Below, in pieces: positions 17,196 through 24,906 of a stretch of 64,000 nt of DNA. Position numbers and translations under genes: made by a program. Source of the DNA: HTCC2207 sp002685195 (GTDB taxonomy: Bacteria; Pseudomonadota; Gammaproteobacteria; Pseudomonadales; Porticoccaceae); contig CP179212.1 in NCBI GenBank assembly GCA_051201675.1, positions 496,001-560,000 of the forward strand, in the 5' to 3' direction. The stretch's first letter is position 1. Every line of letters begins with the position of its first letter. The notes beneath the pieces are model-generated. The model was given only the letters and a program-made list of their open reading frames with translations. It had not been told where the DNA came from and made no database searches.

Positions 17196-18626
17196 ATGAA
17201 GATAGATACAGATTTTGCCATGACCATCAATGGTCACATGGTGACCACTGAAAATACACTGCCAGTTTATAACCCTGCGACCAGATCGGTATTTGCACAG
17301 GTGCCTGACGCATCTAAAGCACAGCTTGACGAGACGGTTAGTACAGCACGCCAGGCCTTTAATCTGTGGAGTAAGACCTCAGCTGATGAGCGCCAAGCAG
17401 CCTTAGAGACGTATGCTGACCTTATTGAAGAAAATGCCGAAGACATTATGAGCCTTTTGACAAGAGAGCAGGGCAAGCCGAGAGCTGGAGCAGAGTGGGA
17501 AGTGTTTGGTTCTGCCGCATGGTTGCGCGCGGTAGCAACTCAACGGTTGCCAGATGAGCAGATTGAAGATACCGATGAGCGACGGGTTGTCACTCGCATG
17601 ACCCCGGTGGGAGTTGTGGGTGCTATTGTGCCTTGGAATTTCCCTATTCTATTGGCGATATGGAAGATTGCGCCGGCGCTGATGGCCGGTTGTACCATTA
17701 TTGTAAAACCCTCTCCCTACACGCCACTCTCTGACCTTAAAATTGTTGAGTTGGCGCAGCAGGTTTTTCCAGCTGGTGTGCTAAGTGCAGTGAGTGGTGG
17801 TGATGAATTGGGTAAATGGATGACTGTGCACTCTGATATCAATAAGATTGCCTTTACAGGATCAACGGAGACCGGGCGTCACGTTATGCGCTCGGCAGCA
17901 GATACTATTAAGCGCGTGACTCTGGAATTAGGCGGTAATGATCCGGCAATTGTGATGCCAGATGCCGACCCTAAAGCCCTCGCAGAACATCTATTTTGGG
18001 GTGCCTTCCAGAACAATGCCCAATTCTGCAATGTTATAAAACGCCTCTATATCCATGAGGATATCTACGAAGAGGTGCGTGATGCTCTGGCCGGCTTTAT
18101 TGCCACTAATATCAAAGTAGGTGATGGCACTGAGGCCGATACTGATTTGGGGCCGATCCAAAATTCTATGCAGTATGACAAGGTTAAAGGCTACTTTGCA
18201 GACTGCCATGCGAATGGCTACGAGTTTGCCATAGGTGGTGAGATCGATGAGAGTGCTCCTGGTTGGTTTGTGCCAGTGTCATTGGTCGATAACCCACCAG
18301 ACAACTCTCGTATTGTAGTCGAAGAACCCTTTGGTCCTATTCTGCCATTGCTAAAATGGTCTGATGAGGCTGATGTGATTGCGCGGGCTAATGACACGAT
18401 TTATGGGCTTGGTGCCTCAGTGTGGGGGAAAGACCTTGAGGCAGTCGAAAGGGTCGGTAGCCAACTTGAAGCTGGTACTGTTTGGCTCAATGAAATTCAT
18501 CAGTACTCGCCTTTCCAGGCTTTTGGTGGCCACAAGCAGTCTGGGTTGGGCTGCGAAAATTCACTGCATGGGCTTATGGAATATACCAACTGGCAAACCA
18601 CAACGCTTAACAAAACATCGGTATAG
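17196..18626 (+). CDS. NAD(P)-dependent aldehyde dehydrogenase
   Basis: A 476-residue member of the ALDH superfamily, oxidising an aldehyde to the acid in the cytosol. Family motifs are PWNFPILLAIWKIAPALMAG, the Rossmann-turn FTGSTETGRHV, the general-base glutamate in TLELGGNDPAIV and the nucleophilic cysteine in NNAQFCNVIKRLYI; GPILPLLKW and GGHKQSGLG complete the pattern. I start at the ATG at 17196 because AAAAGGGG lies just before it; an earlier in-frame ATG at 17178 lies immediately 5' of that ribosome site. Next to amine dehydrogenases it may oxidise aminoaldehydes such as 4-aminobutanal or 3-aminopropanal, but the sequence does not prove this. Confidence 0.88.
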   Translation: MKIDTDFAMTINGHMVTTENTLPVYNPATRSVFAQVPDASKAQLDETVSTARQAFNLWSKTSADERQAALETYADLIEENAEDIMSLLTREQGKPRAGAEWEVFGSAAWLRAVATQRLPDEQIEDTDERRVVTRMTPVGVVGAIVPWNFPILLAIWKIAPALMAGCTIIVKPSPYTPLSDLKIVELAQQVFPAGVLSAVSGGDELGKWMTVHSDINKIAFTGSTETGRHVMRSAADTIKRVTLELGGNDPAIVMPDADPKALAEHLFWGAFQNNAQFCNVIKRLYIHEDIYEEVRDALAGFIATNIKVGDGTEADTDLGPIQNSMQYDKVKGYFADCHANGYEFAIGGEIDESAPGWFVPVSLVDNPPDNSRIVVEEPFGPILPLLKWSDEADVIARANDTIYGLGASVWGKDLEAVERVGSQLEAGTVWLNEIHQYSPFQAFGGHKQSGLGCENSLHGLMEYTNWQTTTLNKTSV

Positions 18627-18648
18627 ACGGTCAGTGAGAAAGGTTGAT

Positions 18649-18792
18649 ATGAAGTCATTACACATAGCGCTTGGTGTTTCTCTTACGCTGCTTGCCGCCT
18701 GTACCCCAGAGAAATACCAAGCCGATTTGACCGATAAAAGTACGCTGTCACCTCCTGCATTCCTCACCAGTGGGCAACCGATGCTAGATTGA
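18649..18792 (+). CDS. Very small putative lipoprotein (47 residues)
   Basis: A short frame with the RBS GAGAAAGG six bases before its ATG. It encodes a clear lipoprotein signal, SLHIALGVSLTLLAAC, with the lipobox LAAC (Cys18), followed by only about 29 residues, TPEKYQADLT... to GQPMLD. It follows the aldehyde dehydrogenase by 22 bp and would be in the same unit. Either it is a genuine small lipoprotein or the 5' end of a longer gene that has been interrupted; no continuation is recognised in the other frames. No family recognised. Confidence 0.5.
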   Translation: MKSLHIALGVSLTLLAACTPEKYQADLTDKSTLSPPAFLTSGQPMLD

Positions 18793-19030
18793 TCGTCAAG
18801 GCCAGCGTCCAGAGCTTGGTAGAAGATATAGTGGCAAGTACGCTCATTCCCAGAAATAAAGCTGAAACATAGCTCTATTTTCCATCTTTTATTCAAAATA
18901 TTCTTAGCGTACTCACTCATCCAAACTAGTTTGTGTAAGGCTGATGTGCGCCTGCTTAATAAAGCTGTGAAGGATAAATCTTTAAATTAATTGGCATCCT
19001 GCCCAATATAGCTAATTTTAACCCCCTAGA

Positions 19031-19046
19031 TATGTCAACTGACATG
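19031..19046. promoter_or_regulatory. Palindromic operator copy 3 (TATGTC-N4-GACATG)
   Basis: TATGTCAACTGACATG has a perfect 5-4-5 core (ATGTC/GACAT at 19032-19045). It is the upstream member of a pair 22 bp apart, about two helical turns, which would put two bound dimers on the same face of the DNA in front of the TonB receptor gene. Confidence 0.7.
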
Positions 19047-19052
19047 CTGTAT

Positions 19053-19068
19053 TATGTCAACTGACATG
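19053..19068. promoter_or_regulatory. Palindromic operator copy 4 (TATGTC-N4-GACATG)
   Basis: The second of the tandem pair is identical in all 16 bases to copy 3. It lies 79 bp before the receptor start. Confidence 0.7.
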
Positions 19069-19146
19069 CGAGTTATTTGAGACGCTATATCGTCCTATTT
19101 TCATAACTAAAAAAAGATTTCATGATTTAACTTTGGGGAAAATAAA

Positions 19147-21447
19147 ATGAAAAAAATAACAAAGTCTTTAACTGTTGCTGCCATATCTGGGTTGATGCTT
19201 CCGCCGTTGGCTCAAGCTGAAATAGACGAAATTATTGTAACTGCGAACAAGCGCGAGCAAAGTATTCAAGATGTGCCGATAGCAATCAGTGCTTTTGATG
19301 AGTCAGCTCTCGATGAAATGGGGGCTAGCTCACTTGAGAATGTTACCAACTTCGTTCCAGGTGTTGCTCTTTTTGATGATCGAGGCGCAGGGCAGCCGAC
19401 TTGGGTTATTCGAGGTGTAGGCCTAGCTGACTTTAATTCAAACAATACCCCTACCGCGGCAATCTATTATGACGAAGCCTACATGACGTCCAACACATTG
19501 GGTGGCATCGGCTTATATGATGTTGAGCGAATTGAAATTCTTAAAGGGCCACAAGGTGGCCTGTATGGACGCAATACCACTGGTGGCGCTATCCGAATTG
19601 CCTCCAACCGACCTAATTTAGAAGAAGTTGAAGGCCATATCAGTGCTGGGTATGAGGCGCGTTATGGCGGAACTCTAGTTGAGGGGGCCTATAATGCCCC
19701 TCTATCTGAGGAGATGGCCATTCGTGTTGCAATGCAGCGAAGTGATGGTGGTGGATGGCAGGATTCTTTGGTAACAGCGGAAGATGACAACCATGGTGAC
19801 CGAGACAGTCTGGCATTTAGAGGACAGTTATTCTACGCGCCATCAGACGAATTAGAGGTTTTATTCAAGGCTGATATTGGTCGTGATAGATCTGAGACGG
19901 TATTAGGTCGAGCTAATGGTTTCTATAGTAGCGATTATTCGTTCAATCCCTGTGCAGCGATTATGGCCGGTCGAAGGGATGAGACATCCTGTATTGGTCT
20001 GCATAATTTAGTGGGTGACCCAAGATTACCTTCTGATCAAACGGCCAATGGCTCTGTGGTTTTAGCAAATTCAGAAAATAATCGATTGGATAACGAGTGG
20101 ACAGGCTATACCCTCAAATTAGACCGTGATTTAGGGTTCGCTAATTTAGTGTCAATCTCTAGCTATCTTGACTTCGATTATGTGCAGTATTTTGATTATG
20201 ACGGCACACCACTGGATTTTGTTCAGAGTGAGGATGGAATTCCCGATTCCGAAACCAATATCGAGCAATGGTCTCAAGAGCTCCGTTTAATCTCCTCTAA
20301 TGATGGTCCAGTTACTTGGCTTACTGGAGCTTATTTTGCGAGCGACACCAACTCGACGCGAAGCAGTGCTTCGGTGAAAGGGCTTGCAGATATTGGATTC
20401 ACAGAAGTAACTGCGATAGAAACTGTCTACGATCAGAAAACTGACACCTGGGCAGTCTATGGTCAGGTTGGATATGATATTACCGATACCGTTAATATAA
20501 ATGGCTCTGTTCGTTATACCGATGAAGAAAAAGAGATTGACTATGTGTCAAAGATTGCCCTCGCCGATGGGGTTCTTTTTCCTTTGGGCGATATACAAGG
20601 CTTTACCACTTCACTCGAGAGTAACTGGTCCGGTCACCTTGGCATGGACTGGCGTCTCAATGATGACACCCTGCTTTACGCTAAATTTTCTCGTGGCTTT
20701 AAATCCGGTGGTTTCTTTGCGGGCTTTACTGATAACAACGACACGCTTACACCCTACAAAGAAGAGGTCAATGACGCATATGAGATTGGGTTAAAGTCCA
20801 ATCCGTCGGACAACTTGCAAATTAATGCAGCATTATTCTTCTATGACTATCAAGATGCTCAAGGCAAAATTTCCATACCATCTTCCGCATCGCCCAGTGG
20901 ATTCCTTACTGCTCTGGGTACGTTGGGTGATGCAGAGCACACAGGCTTCGAGCTCGATGCTTTGTGGGCGCCTTCAGAATTACCTGGTTTTAGTGTTCAG
21001 TTGGCGGGTTCTTGGCTAGAGGCTGAGATTTCTGACTCCGATGAAATCTCCTTCGACCAGTTGGGTATGCCTTACTCTTTAGAGGGCATAGACCGTGACT
21101 TCTCGCCGAAATCCAGTTATTCAATAGTACTGAGGCAGGATAAAGAACTCAGTGGTGGTCTGTTGGGGAGCGCTGCGCTGGTATACGCTTGGCGCGATGA
21201 TCTAGCAGCTCGCTCTACACAACTTTCAGATACGGATTACGGTCTGCTAGGCCAAGAGGGCTATGGCATTTTGAATCTACGCATTGCTGTAAGTAACGAG
21301 AGTGCAGGGTGGGAGGTGTCTGTTGTGGGCGAGAATATTACCGATGAGATCTATACCATTCGCGCTACAGGTGATGATACGGGCAGCTATATGGATATGA
21401 TGGGTATGCCGGCTACTTGGACTTTGAATGCCCAGCTTAGCTTCTAA
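19147..21447 (+). CDS. TonB-dependent outer membrane receptor (regulon member)
   Basis: A 766-residue receptor. Signal peptide MKKITKSLTVAAISGLMLPPLAQA, then a TonB box-like DEIIVTA (about residues 27-33), a plug domain with VERIEILKGPQGGLYGRNTTGG, and a long beta-barrel ending in the aromatic-terminated strand TWTLNAQLSF. Such receptors import scarce ligands across the outer membrane using TonB energy. The gene has two operator palindromes upstream and is flanked by the amine-catabolic genes, so its ligand is probably the growth substrate of the island. That is contrary to the common siderophore default. The ligand is not determined. Confidence 0.88.
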   Translation: MKKITKSLTVAAISGLMLPPLAQAEIDEIIVTANKREQSIQDVPIAISAFDESALDEMGASSLENVTNFVPGVALFDDRGAGQPTWVIRGVGLADFNSNNTPTAAIYYDEAYMTSNTLGGIGLYDVERIEILKGPQGGLYGRNTTGGAIRIASNRPNLEEVEGHISAGYEARYGGTLVEGAYNAPLSEEMAIRVAMQRSDGGGWQDSLVTAEDDNHGDRDSLAFRGQLFYAPSDELEVLFKADIGRDRSETVLGRANGFYSSDYSFNPCAAIMAGRRDETSCIGLHNLVGDPRLPSDQTANGSVVLANSENNRLDNEWTGYTLKLDRDLGFANLVSISSYLDFDYVQYFDYDGTPLDFVQSEDGIPDSETNIEQWSQELRLISSNDGPVTWLTGAYFASDTNSTRSSASVKGLADIGFTEVTAIETVYDQKTDTWAVYGQVGYDITDTVNINGSVRYTDEEKEIDYVSKIALADGVLFPLGDIQGFTTSLESNWSGHLGMDWRLNDDTLLYAKFSRGFKSGGFFAGFTDNNDTLTPYKEEVNDAYEIGLKSNPSDNLQINAALFFYDYQDAQGKISIPSSASPSGFLTALGTLGDAEHTGFELDALWAPSELPGFSVQLAGSWLEAEISDSDEISFDQLGMPYSLEGIDRDFSPKSSYSIVLRQDKELSGGLLGSAALVYAWRDDLAARSTQLSDTDYGLLGQEGYGILNLRIAVSNESAGWEVSVVGENITDEIYTIRATGDDTGSYMDMMGMPATWTLNAQLSF

Positions 21448-21498
21448 TCCAATACAGCTACTGTGGAAAATCAACCGTTGTTGCTAAAATGGTTGGCG

Positions 21499-21531
21499 TT
21501 GAGGGCAAGCTGAATAAAAGCTTGCCCTCAA
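21499..21531 (+). terminator. Rho-independent terminator after the TonB receptor
   Basis: TTGAGGGCAAGC and GCTTGCCCTCAA form a perfect 12-bp stem with a 9-nt loop, followed by TTTAATTTC. It lies 51 bp after the receptor stop codon. Confidence 0.85.
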
Positions 21532-21631
21532 TTTAATTTCCCATGATCGAGAGTCCCTTTGGGTGGTATATTTGTTGATCAGTTATGATGATATTTGCAC
21601 TGCACACATTCAAAAATGTTAGGAGAGCAAT

Positions 21632-22218
21632 GTGAGATCTGTTTTGTTGACCAGGTTGATGCTTCTAATTGCAACCACAATAATGGTGATGACCATACCC
21701 ATAAATGCAGCAGAATCTGAGGATCAAAGCTTATATTTAAAGCTGCTGAAGTATGAATACGATAATCGAACCTTTGCCTACTTAGGCATGAAAAAGCAGC
21801 CCATGTGTTAAAAGATGAGCCGGCAGGCGTTTTTTACCAAGCCTATTATGATCTTGAGGTGGTTAATCAGCAGATCTATAAACGCAGTGCTGTTGCTTTG
21901 AATTTCGATTACAAAGCCAGCTGGTTTACGAAATTCAGAGGTAATGCTGCAGGCTTTGCCACACATCTTATTATCTTTAGCCCCGAGTCATTAATTAAGG
22001 TTATTGTTCCTTATATTCCTAAACTTGAGCAGTTAAGAGATCTTGCAGACCCTAGGTATGAATCATTTTTTGCTTATATCGTGGCTCAGGAGCAGGCTCA
22101 GTTGGAAGCCAGTCAGATTGCCAAGGCAGAAGGGTGGGAGCAAGGTGCCAAGGTTCTGCGAGCATTTGTAGATAGCATTGACGTAGATAAAATAACGGTC
22201 ATGCATGGTGATAACTAA
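21632..22218 (+). pseudogene. Exported protein of unknown function, interrupted by a 1-base frameshift
   Basis: A GTG start at 21632 with the RBS AGGAG (21621-21625) begins a signal-peptide frame (LLTRLMLLIATTIMVMTIPINAAE). It stops at 21811, while a second frame continues to 22218. Adding one A to the five-A run at 21791-21795 joins them into a single 195-residue protein (MKK-AAHVLKDEPAG...). Neither half looks complete alone, so this is one gene with a frameshift, either real or a homopolymer error in the assembly. The mature part is helical, with no recognised domain. It lies between the TonB receptor terminator and the convergent deacetylase gene. The sequence AAA-AAG is not a good programmed-slippage site here, as the preceding base is G. 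Confidence 0.65.
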
Positions 22219-22245
22219 ATCTATTCAACCTTGAGTCAAGACTCC

Positions 22246-23277
22246 TTATTTCACTGATTCAAATCCTTTTAGCACTTCTAGCACGTTGATGCCTACTTCA
22301 TCAATGTCGTAGCCGCCTTCCATAACGAAAAGAGTAGGTATGCTGAGTCCACCAATCATGGCGCCAGTGCTGAAGTAATCTGCTGTAGTCAGTTTAAAAA
22401 AACTGATTGGGTCATTTTCAAAAGTGTCTACACCCAGAGACACTATTAAATACTGTGGTGAAAATTCATCGAGTTCTGCTAGTGCAGCAGTCAACGATTG
22501 CTGCCACTGGGCAAAGCTGGTGTCCCTAGGCATGGGGTAGTTCAGATTGTAGCCCAGTCCCTTTCCTGAGCCTGTTTCATCGGCATATCCGAGAAAATAA
22601 GGGAAGGCCTGTTGCGGATCGCCATGGAGGGAGCAAAACAACACATCATCGCGGTCATAAAAAATATCCTGAGTGCCATTGCCATGATGGAAGTCTATAT
22701 CCAGTATAGCGGTGCGCTTTGCACTCTGATCAAGCAGATACTGCGCTGCAATAGCAGCATTATTGAAAAAGCAGTAGCCACCAAACATATCAATGGCAGC
22801 ATGATGCCCTGGGGGCCTACAAAGAGAAAATATACCTCGTTCACCTTGGAGCAAAGCCTTGGCGCCGGTCAAGGCCACATCTTTAGAGGCCAGTGCCGCT
22901 GCCCAGGTTCCTTCGGTAATTGAGGTCTCCGCCGCCAGGGCATAGTAACCAATTTTGCCATCAATAAAATCTGGTAACCGAGACTGCATGCGTCTCGCTG
23001 GCCAAGAGGAGGCGATTGCTTCACCGGTAAACCCAGCATCCTGCCACTCCTGCCAGGCCGTTTCTAGAAAGGCAATAAAGTCGTCACTATGGACTGCTCG
23101 TACGGGATCCATAGCAAAGGTCTCAGGTTCCAAGATGTCCCCGAGATTTGATTGGCCGATTGCTTTGATAATCGTATCTGCCCTTGATGGCCGCTCAAAA
23201 GGCGTCACCAACTGGCCGCCATGGAGTTCTGTTTTAGCATCTCGCAAACGATGTTGTTCGCTGTAAATCGTTTTCAT
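22246..23277 (-). CDS. Histone-deacetylase-family enzyme, acetylpolyamine amidohydrolase-like
   Basis: A 343-residue zinc deacetylase. The family motifs are complete: RPPGHHA (His pair), YCFFNNAAIAA, the zinc ligands in ILDIDFHHGNGTQDIFY (Asp and His), and EGGYDIDEVG near the end with VSLGVDTFENDP before it. The N-terminus (MKTIYSEQHRLRDAKTE) and the length fit bacterial acetylpolyamine amidohydrolases, which remove acetyl groups from acetylputrescine, acetylspermidine or acetylcadaverine in the cytosol. It lies 33 bp behind the transporter gene, so it is co-transcribed from the operator-bearing promoter at 24729. This enzyme is the main reason for suggesting amine catabolism for the cluster. 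RBS GGGAGT precedes the start. Confidence 0.82.
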   Translation of the reverse strand: MKTIYSEQHRLRDAKTELHGGQLVTPFERPSRADTIIKAIGQSNLGDILEPETFAMDPVRAVHSDDFIAFLETAWQEWQDAGFTGEAIASSWPARRMQSRLPDFIDGKIGYYALAAETSITEGTWAAALASKDVALTGAKALLQGERGIFSLCRPPGHHAAIDMFGGYCFFNNAAIAAQYLLDQSAKRTAILDIDFHHGNGTQDIFYDRDDVLFCSLHGDPQQAFPYFLGYADETGSGKGLGYNLNYPMPRDTSFAQWQQSLTAALAELDEFSPQYLIVSLGVDTFENDPISFFKLTTADYFSTGAMIGGLSIPTLFVMEGGYDIDEVGINVLEVLKGFESVK

Positions 23278-23310
23278 AATTAACTCCCTACCAAGTTTGA
23301 CTGAACCTAG

Positions 23311-24663
23311 CTAAATCGTTGCTAATAAGGTTAATCCAACACAGGATATCGCAGCGGCAATCAGAGCGTAGGGTATTTGAGTCAGTGCATGGTCCATTAC
23401 ATCACAACCACTTCCCTGGGCCGCCAATACGGTGGCATCAGAATAAAAACAGGCATGACTACCGAAGGCACTCGCGGATACCAGGGCACCGATTGCCAGT
23501 GGAATACTGACACCAACGCTTTCTGCTAGGGGCAAGATGATGGGGATAGCAATGGCGAAAACACCCCAGCTGGACCCTGTTGCAAACGAAATAAGCGCTA
23601 TGGTGAGGAAGGTCAGGGCGGGAAACATAAGAGGTGTCATTAATGGGGCTACATTTTCGATCACATAGGTTGCCAATCCCAACATGTCATTGACCTCATT
23701 AAAGACAAAGGCCATCACAACCATGGTTAGTGCTGGTAGCATAATCTTAATGCCATCAATAACCGCATCAAACATCTGCGTCCAAGCCATAAGTCGCTGT
23801 GCGCCAAACAGAATAATGGTGACGGCAACCGACATAATTACGCCTATCTGTACATCCAGGTCATACCAGATACTAAAACCCAGCAGGGCCAAAATGGGCA
23901 GCACAAAGTGGTAAATTCGAACCCTATCCTCTGTATCGACCAGACTCTCTTCTTCGCCCTCATCGATGGGTAGTGGCGCAGAACCCTCGGTTGCTCTCTG
24001 CTCTGCAGACTTCATCATCCCCAGTGCGGGTACAATCCCCACTGCCACTAACGGTACTAAAAGCATGGCTGCTATGGGGTAAACCATATAGGGAATAGCA
24101 CTGATATAAAGGGCCATGCCCTGTCCTGATTCTGCATAGCCAGCGTCCACAAATAAGCCGGCGTAGAACACGGCCCAGGTAGACACTGGCACCAGCACGC
24201 AGATGGGCGCTGCCGTGGAATCAACTACATAGGCAAGCATTTCTCGCGACACTTTAAACTTATCCGTCACCTTGCGCATCGATGAGCCTACGGCAAGAGC
24301 ATTGAGATAGTCGTCAATAAACACAACCAAGCCTAGTAGCCAGGTGTAGAGAAGGGCGCTTGTAGAATTTTGGGCCTTTGACGAGAGTGTGCGACTAAAC
24401 GCGCTGGCAGCCCCCACTCGCATCAGCAAGGTAATCAGGCTGCCCATCAGCCCGCAGACAATAATTACCCAGGCGATGGTTTCATTCATCATCACCTCGA
24501 GCAGTATGGAGGAGAAGTTACTCAGGGCAGCGGCTGGTTCCAGCATTAACAGTCCAACAAACACACCTGCCAGTAAGGATTCAATGGGTCGGCGACTGAA
24601 TATCGCGGTAACGACGGTGATCAGTGCTGGAAGCAATACTAGTAGACTAGTTTCGGTAGCCAA
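23311..24663 (-). CDS. NhaC-like Na+/H+ antiporter-superfamily transporter
   Basis: A 450-residue inner-membrane protein with about 11-12 helices. Features typical of the NhaC/Na_H_antiport family are FSRRPIESLLAGVFVG near the N-terminus, IDDYLNALAVGSSMR (about residues 116-130), the ATGSSWGVFAIAIP segment and SHACFYSDATVLAAQGSGC near the end. Members of this superfamily also move organic cations and acids. As the first gene of a two-gene operon with a polyamine-deacetylase-like enzyme, it could import acetylated polyamines or amines in exchange for cations; this is inference. It is preceded by operator copy 5 at 66 bp from its start. Confidence 0.8.
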   Translation of the reverse strand: MATETSLLVLLPALITVVTAIFSRRPIESLLAGVFVGLLMLEPAAALSNFSSILLEVMMNETIAWVIIVCGLMGSLITLLMRVGAASAFSRTLSSKAQNSTSALLYTWLLGLVVFIDDYLNALAVGSSMRKVTDKFKVSREMLAYVVDSTAAPICVLVPVSTWAVFYAGLFVDAGYAESGQGMALYISAIPYMVYPIAAMLLVPLVAVGIVPALGMMKSAEQRATEGSAPLPIDEGEEESLVDTEDRVRIYHFVLPILALLGFSIWYDLDVQIGVIMSVAVTIILFGAQRLMAWTQMFDAVIDGIKIMLPALTMVVMAFVFNEVNDMLGLATYVIENVAPLMTPLMFPALTFLTIALISFATGSSWGVFAIAIPIILPLAESVGVSIPLAIGALVSASAFGSHACFYSDATVLAAQGSGCDVMDHALTQIPYALIAAAISCVGLTLLATI

Positions 24664-24728
24664 AAGAAATCTCCTCGATGGTTTGCGGGTTTATTACAGA
24701 TAGCCTTATGATACTATTTATCTTTACA

Positions 24729-24744
24729 CATGTCATTCGACATG
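24729..24744. promoter_or_regulatory. Palindromic operator copy 5 (CATGTC-N4-GACATG)
   Basis: CATGTCATTCGACATG is a perfect 6-4-6 dyad in the 243-bp divergent gap between the transporter gene (66 bp away) and the MATE gene (163 bp away). Its position favours control of the leftward transporter/deacetylase operon, and possibly both directions. Confidence 0.7.
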
Positions 24745-24906
24745 CTGTAAGGCTTGCTAAAGCATGATTTTATACTGCAAAATATTTCGACCCAAACTTT
24801 GAGGCAAATATTGCCTATCAATCAGGTTTTTAATCCGGAGTTGCTTTTACATAGTACCAGCACCGGTAATAGCATATAAATAAGTAAAGTAGGCTAAAAT
24901 GACCCC

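Larger units (their letters stand above)
18793..19146. other. Intergenic region upstream of TonB receptor
   Basis: These 354 bp hold the two tandem operators at 19031 and 19053 near the right end. A leftward frame across 18561-18920 is open, but it is antisense to the dehydrogenase end and shows no domain. No other gene or RNA is apparent. Confidence 0.5.

Noticed and set aside
18561..18920. 119-codon leftward ORF across the dehydrogenase end
   Set aside because: It is antisense to the 3' end of the aldehyde dehydrogenase and to the small lipoprotein and shows no domain.
21785..21811. Programmed -1 ribosomal frameshift at the A-run
   Set aside because: The heptamer is GAAAAAG rather than the slippery A-AAA-AAG, and no downstream stem-loop was noticed. 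A simple base deletion explains the two frames.
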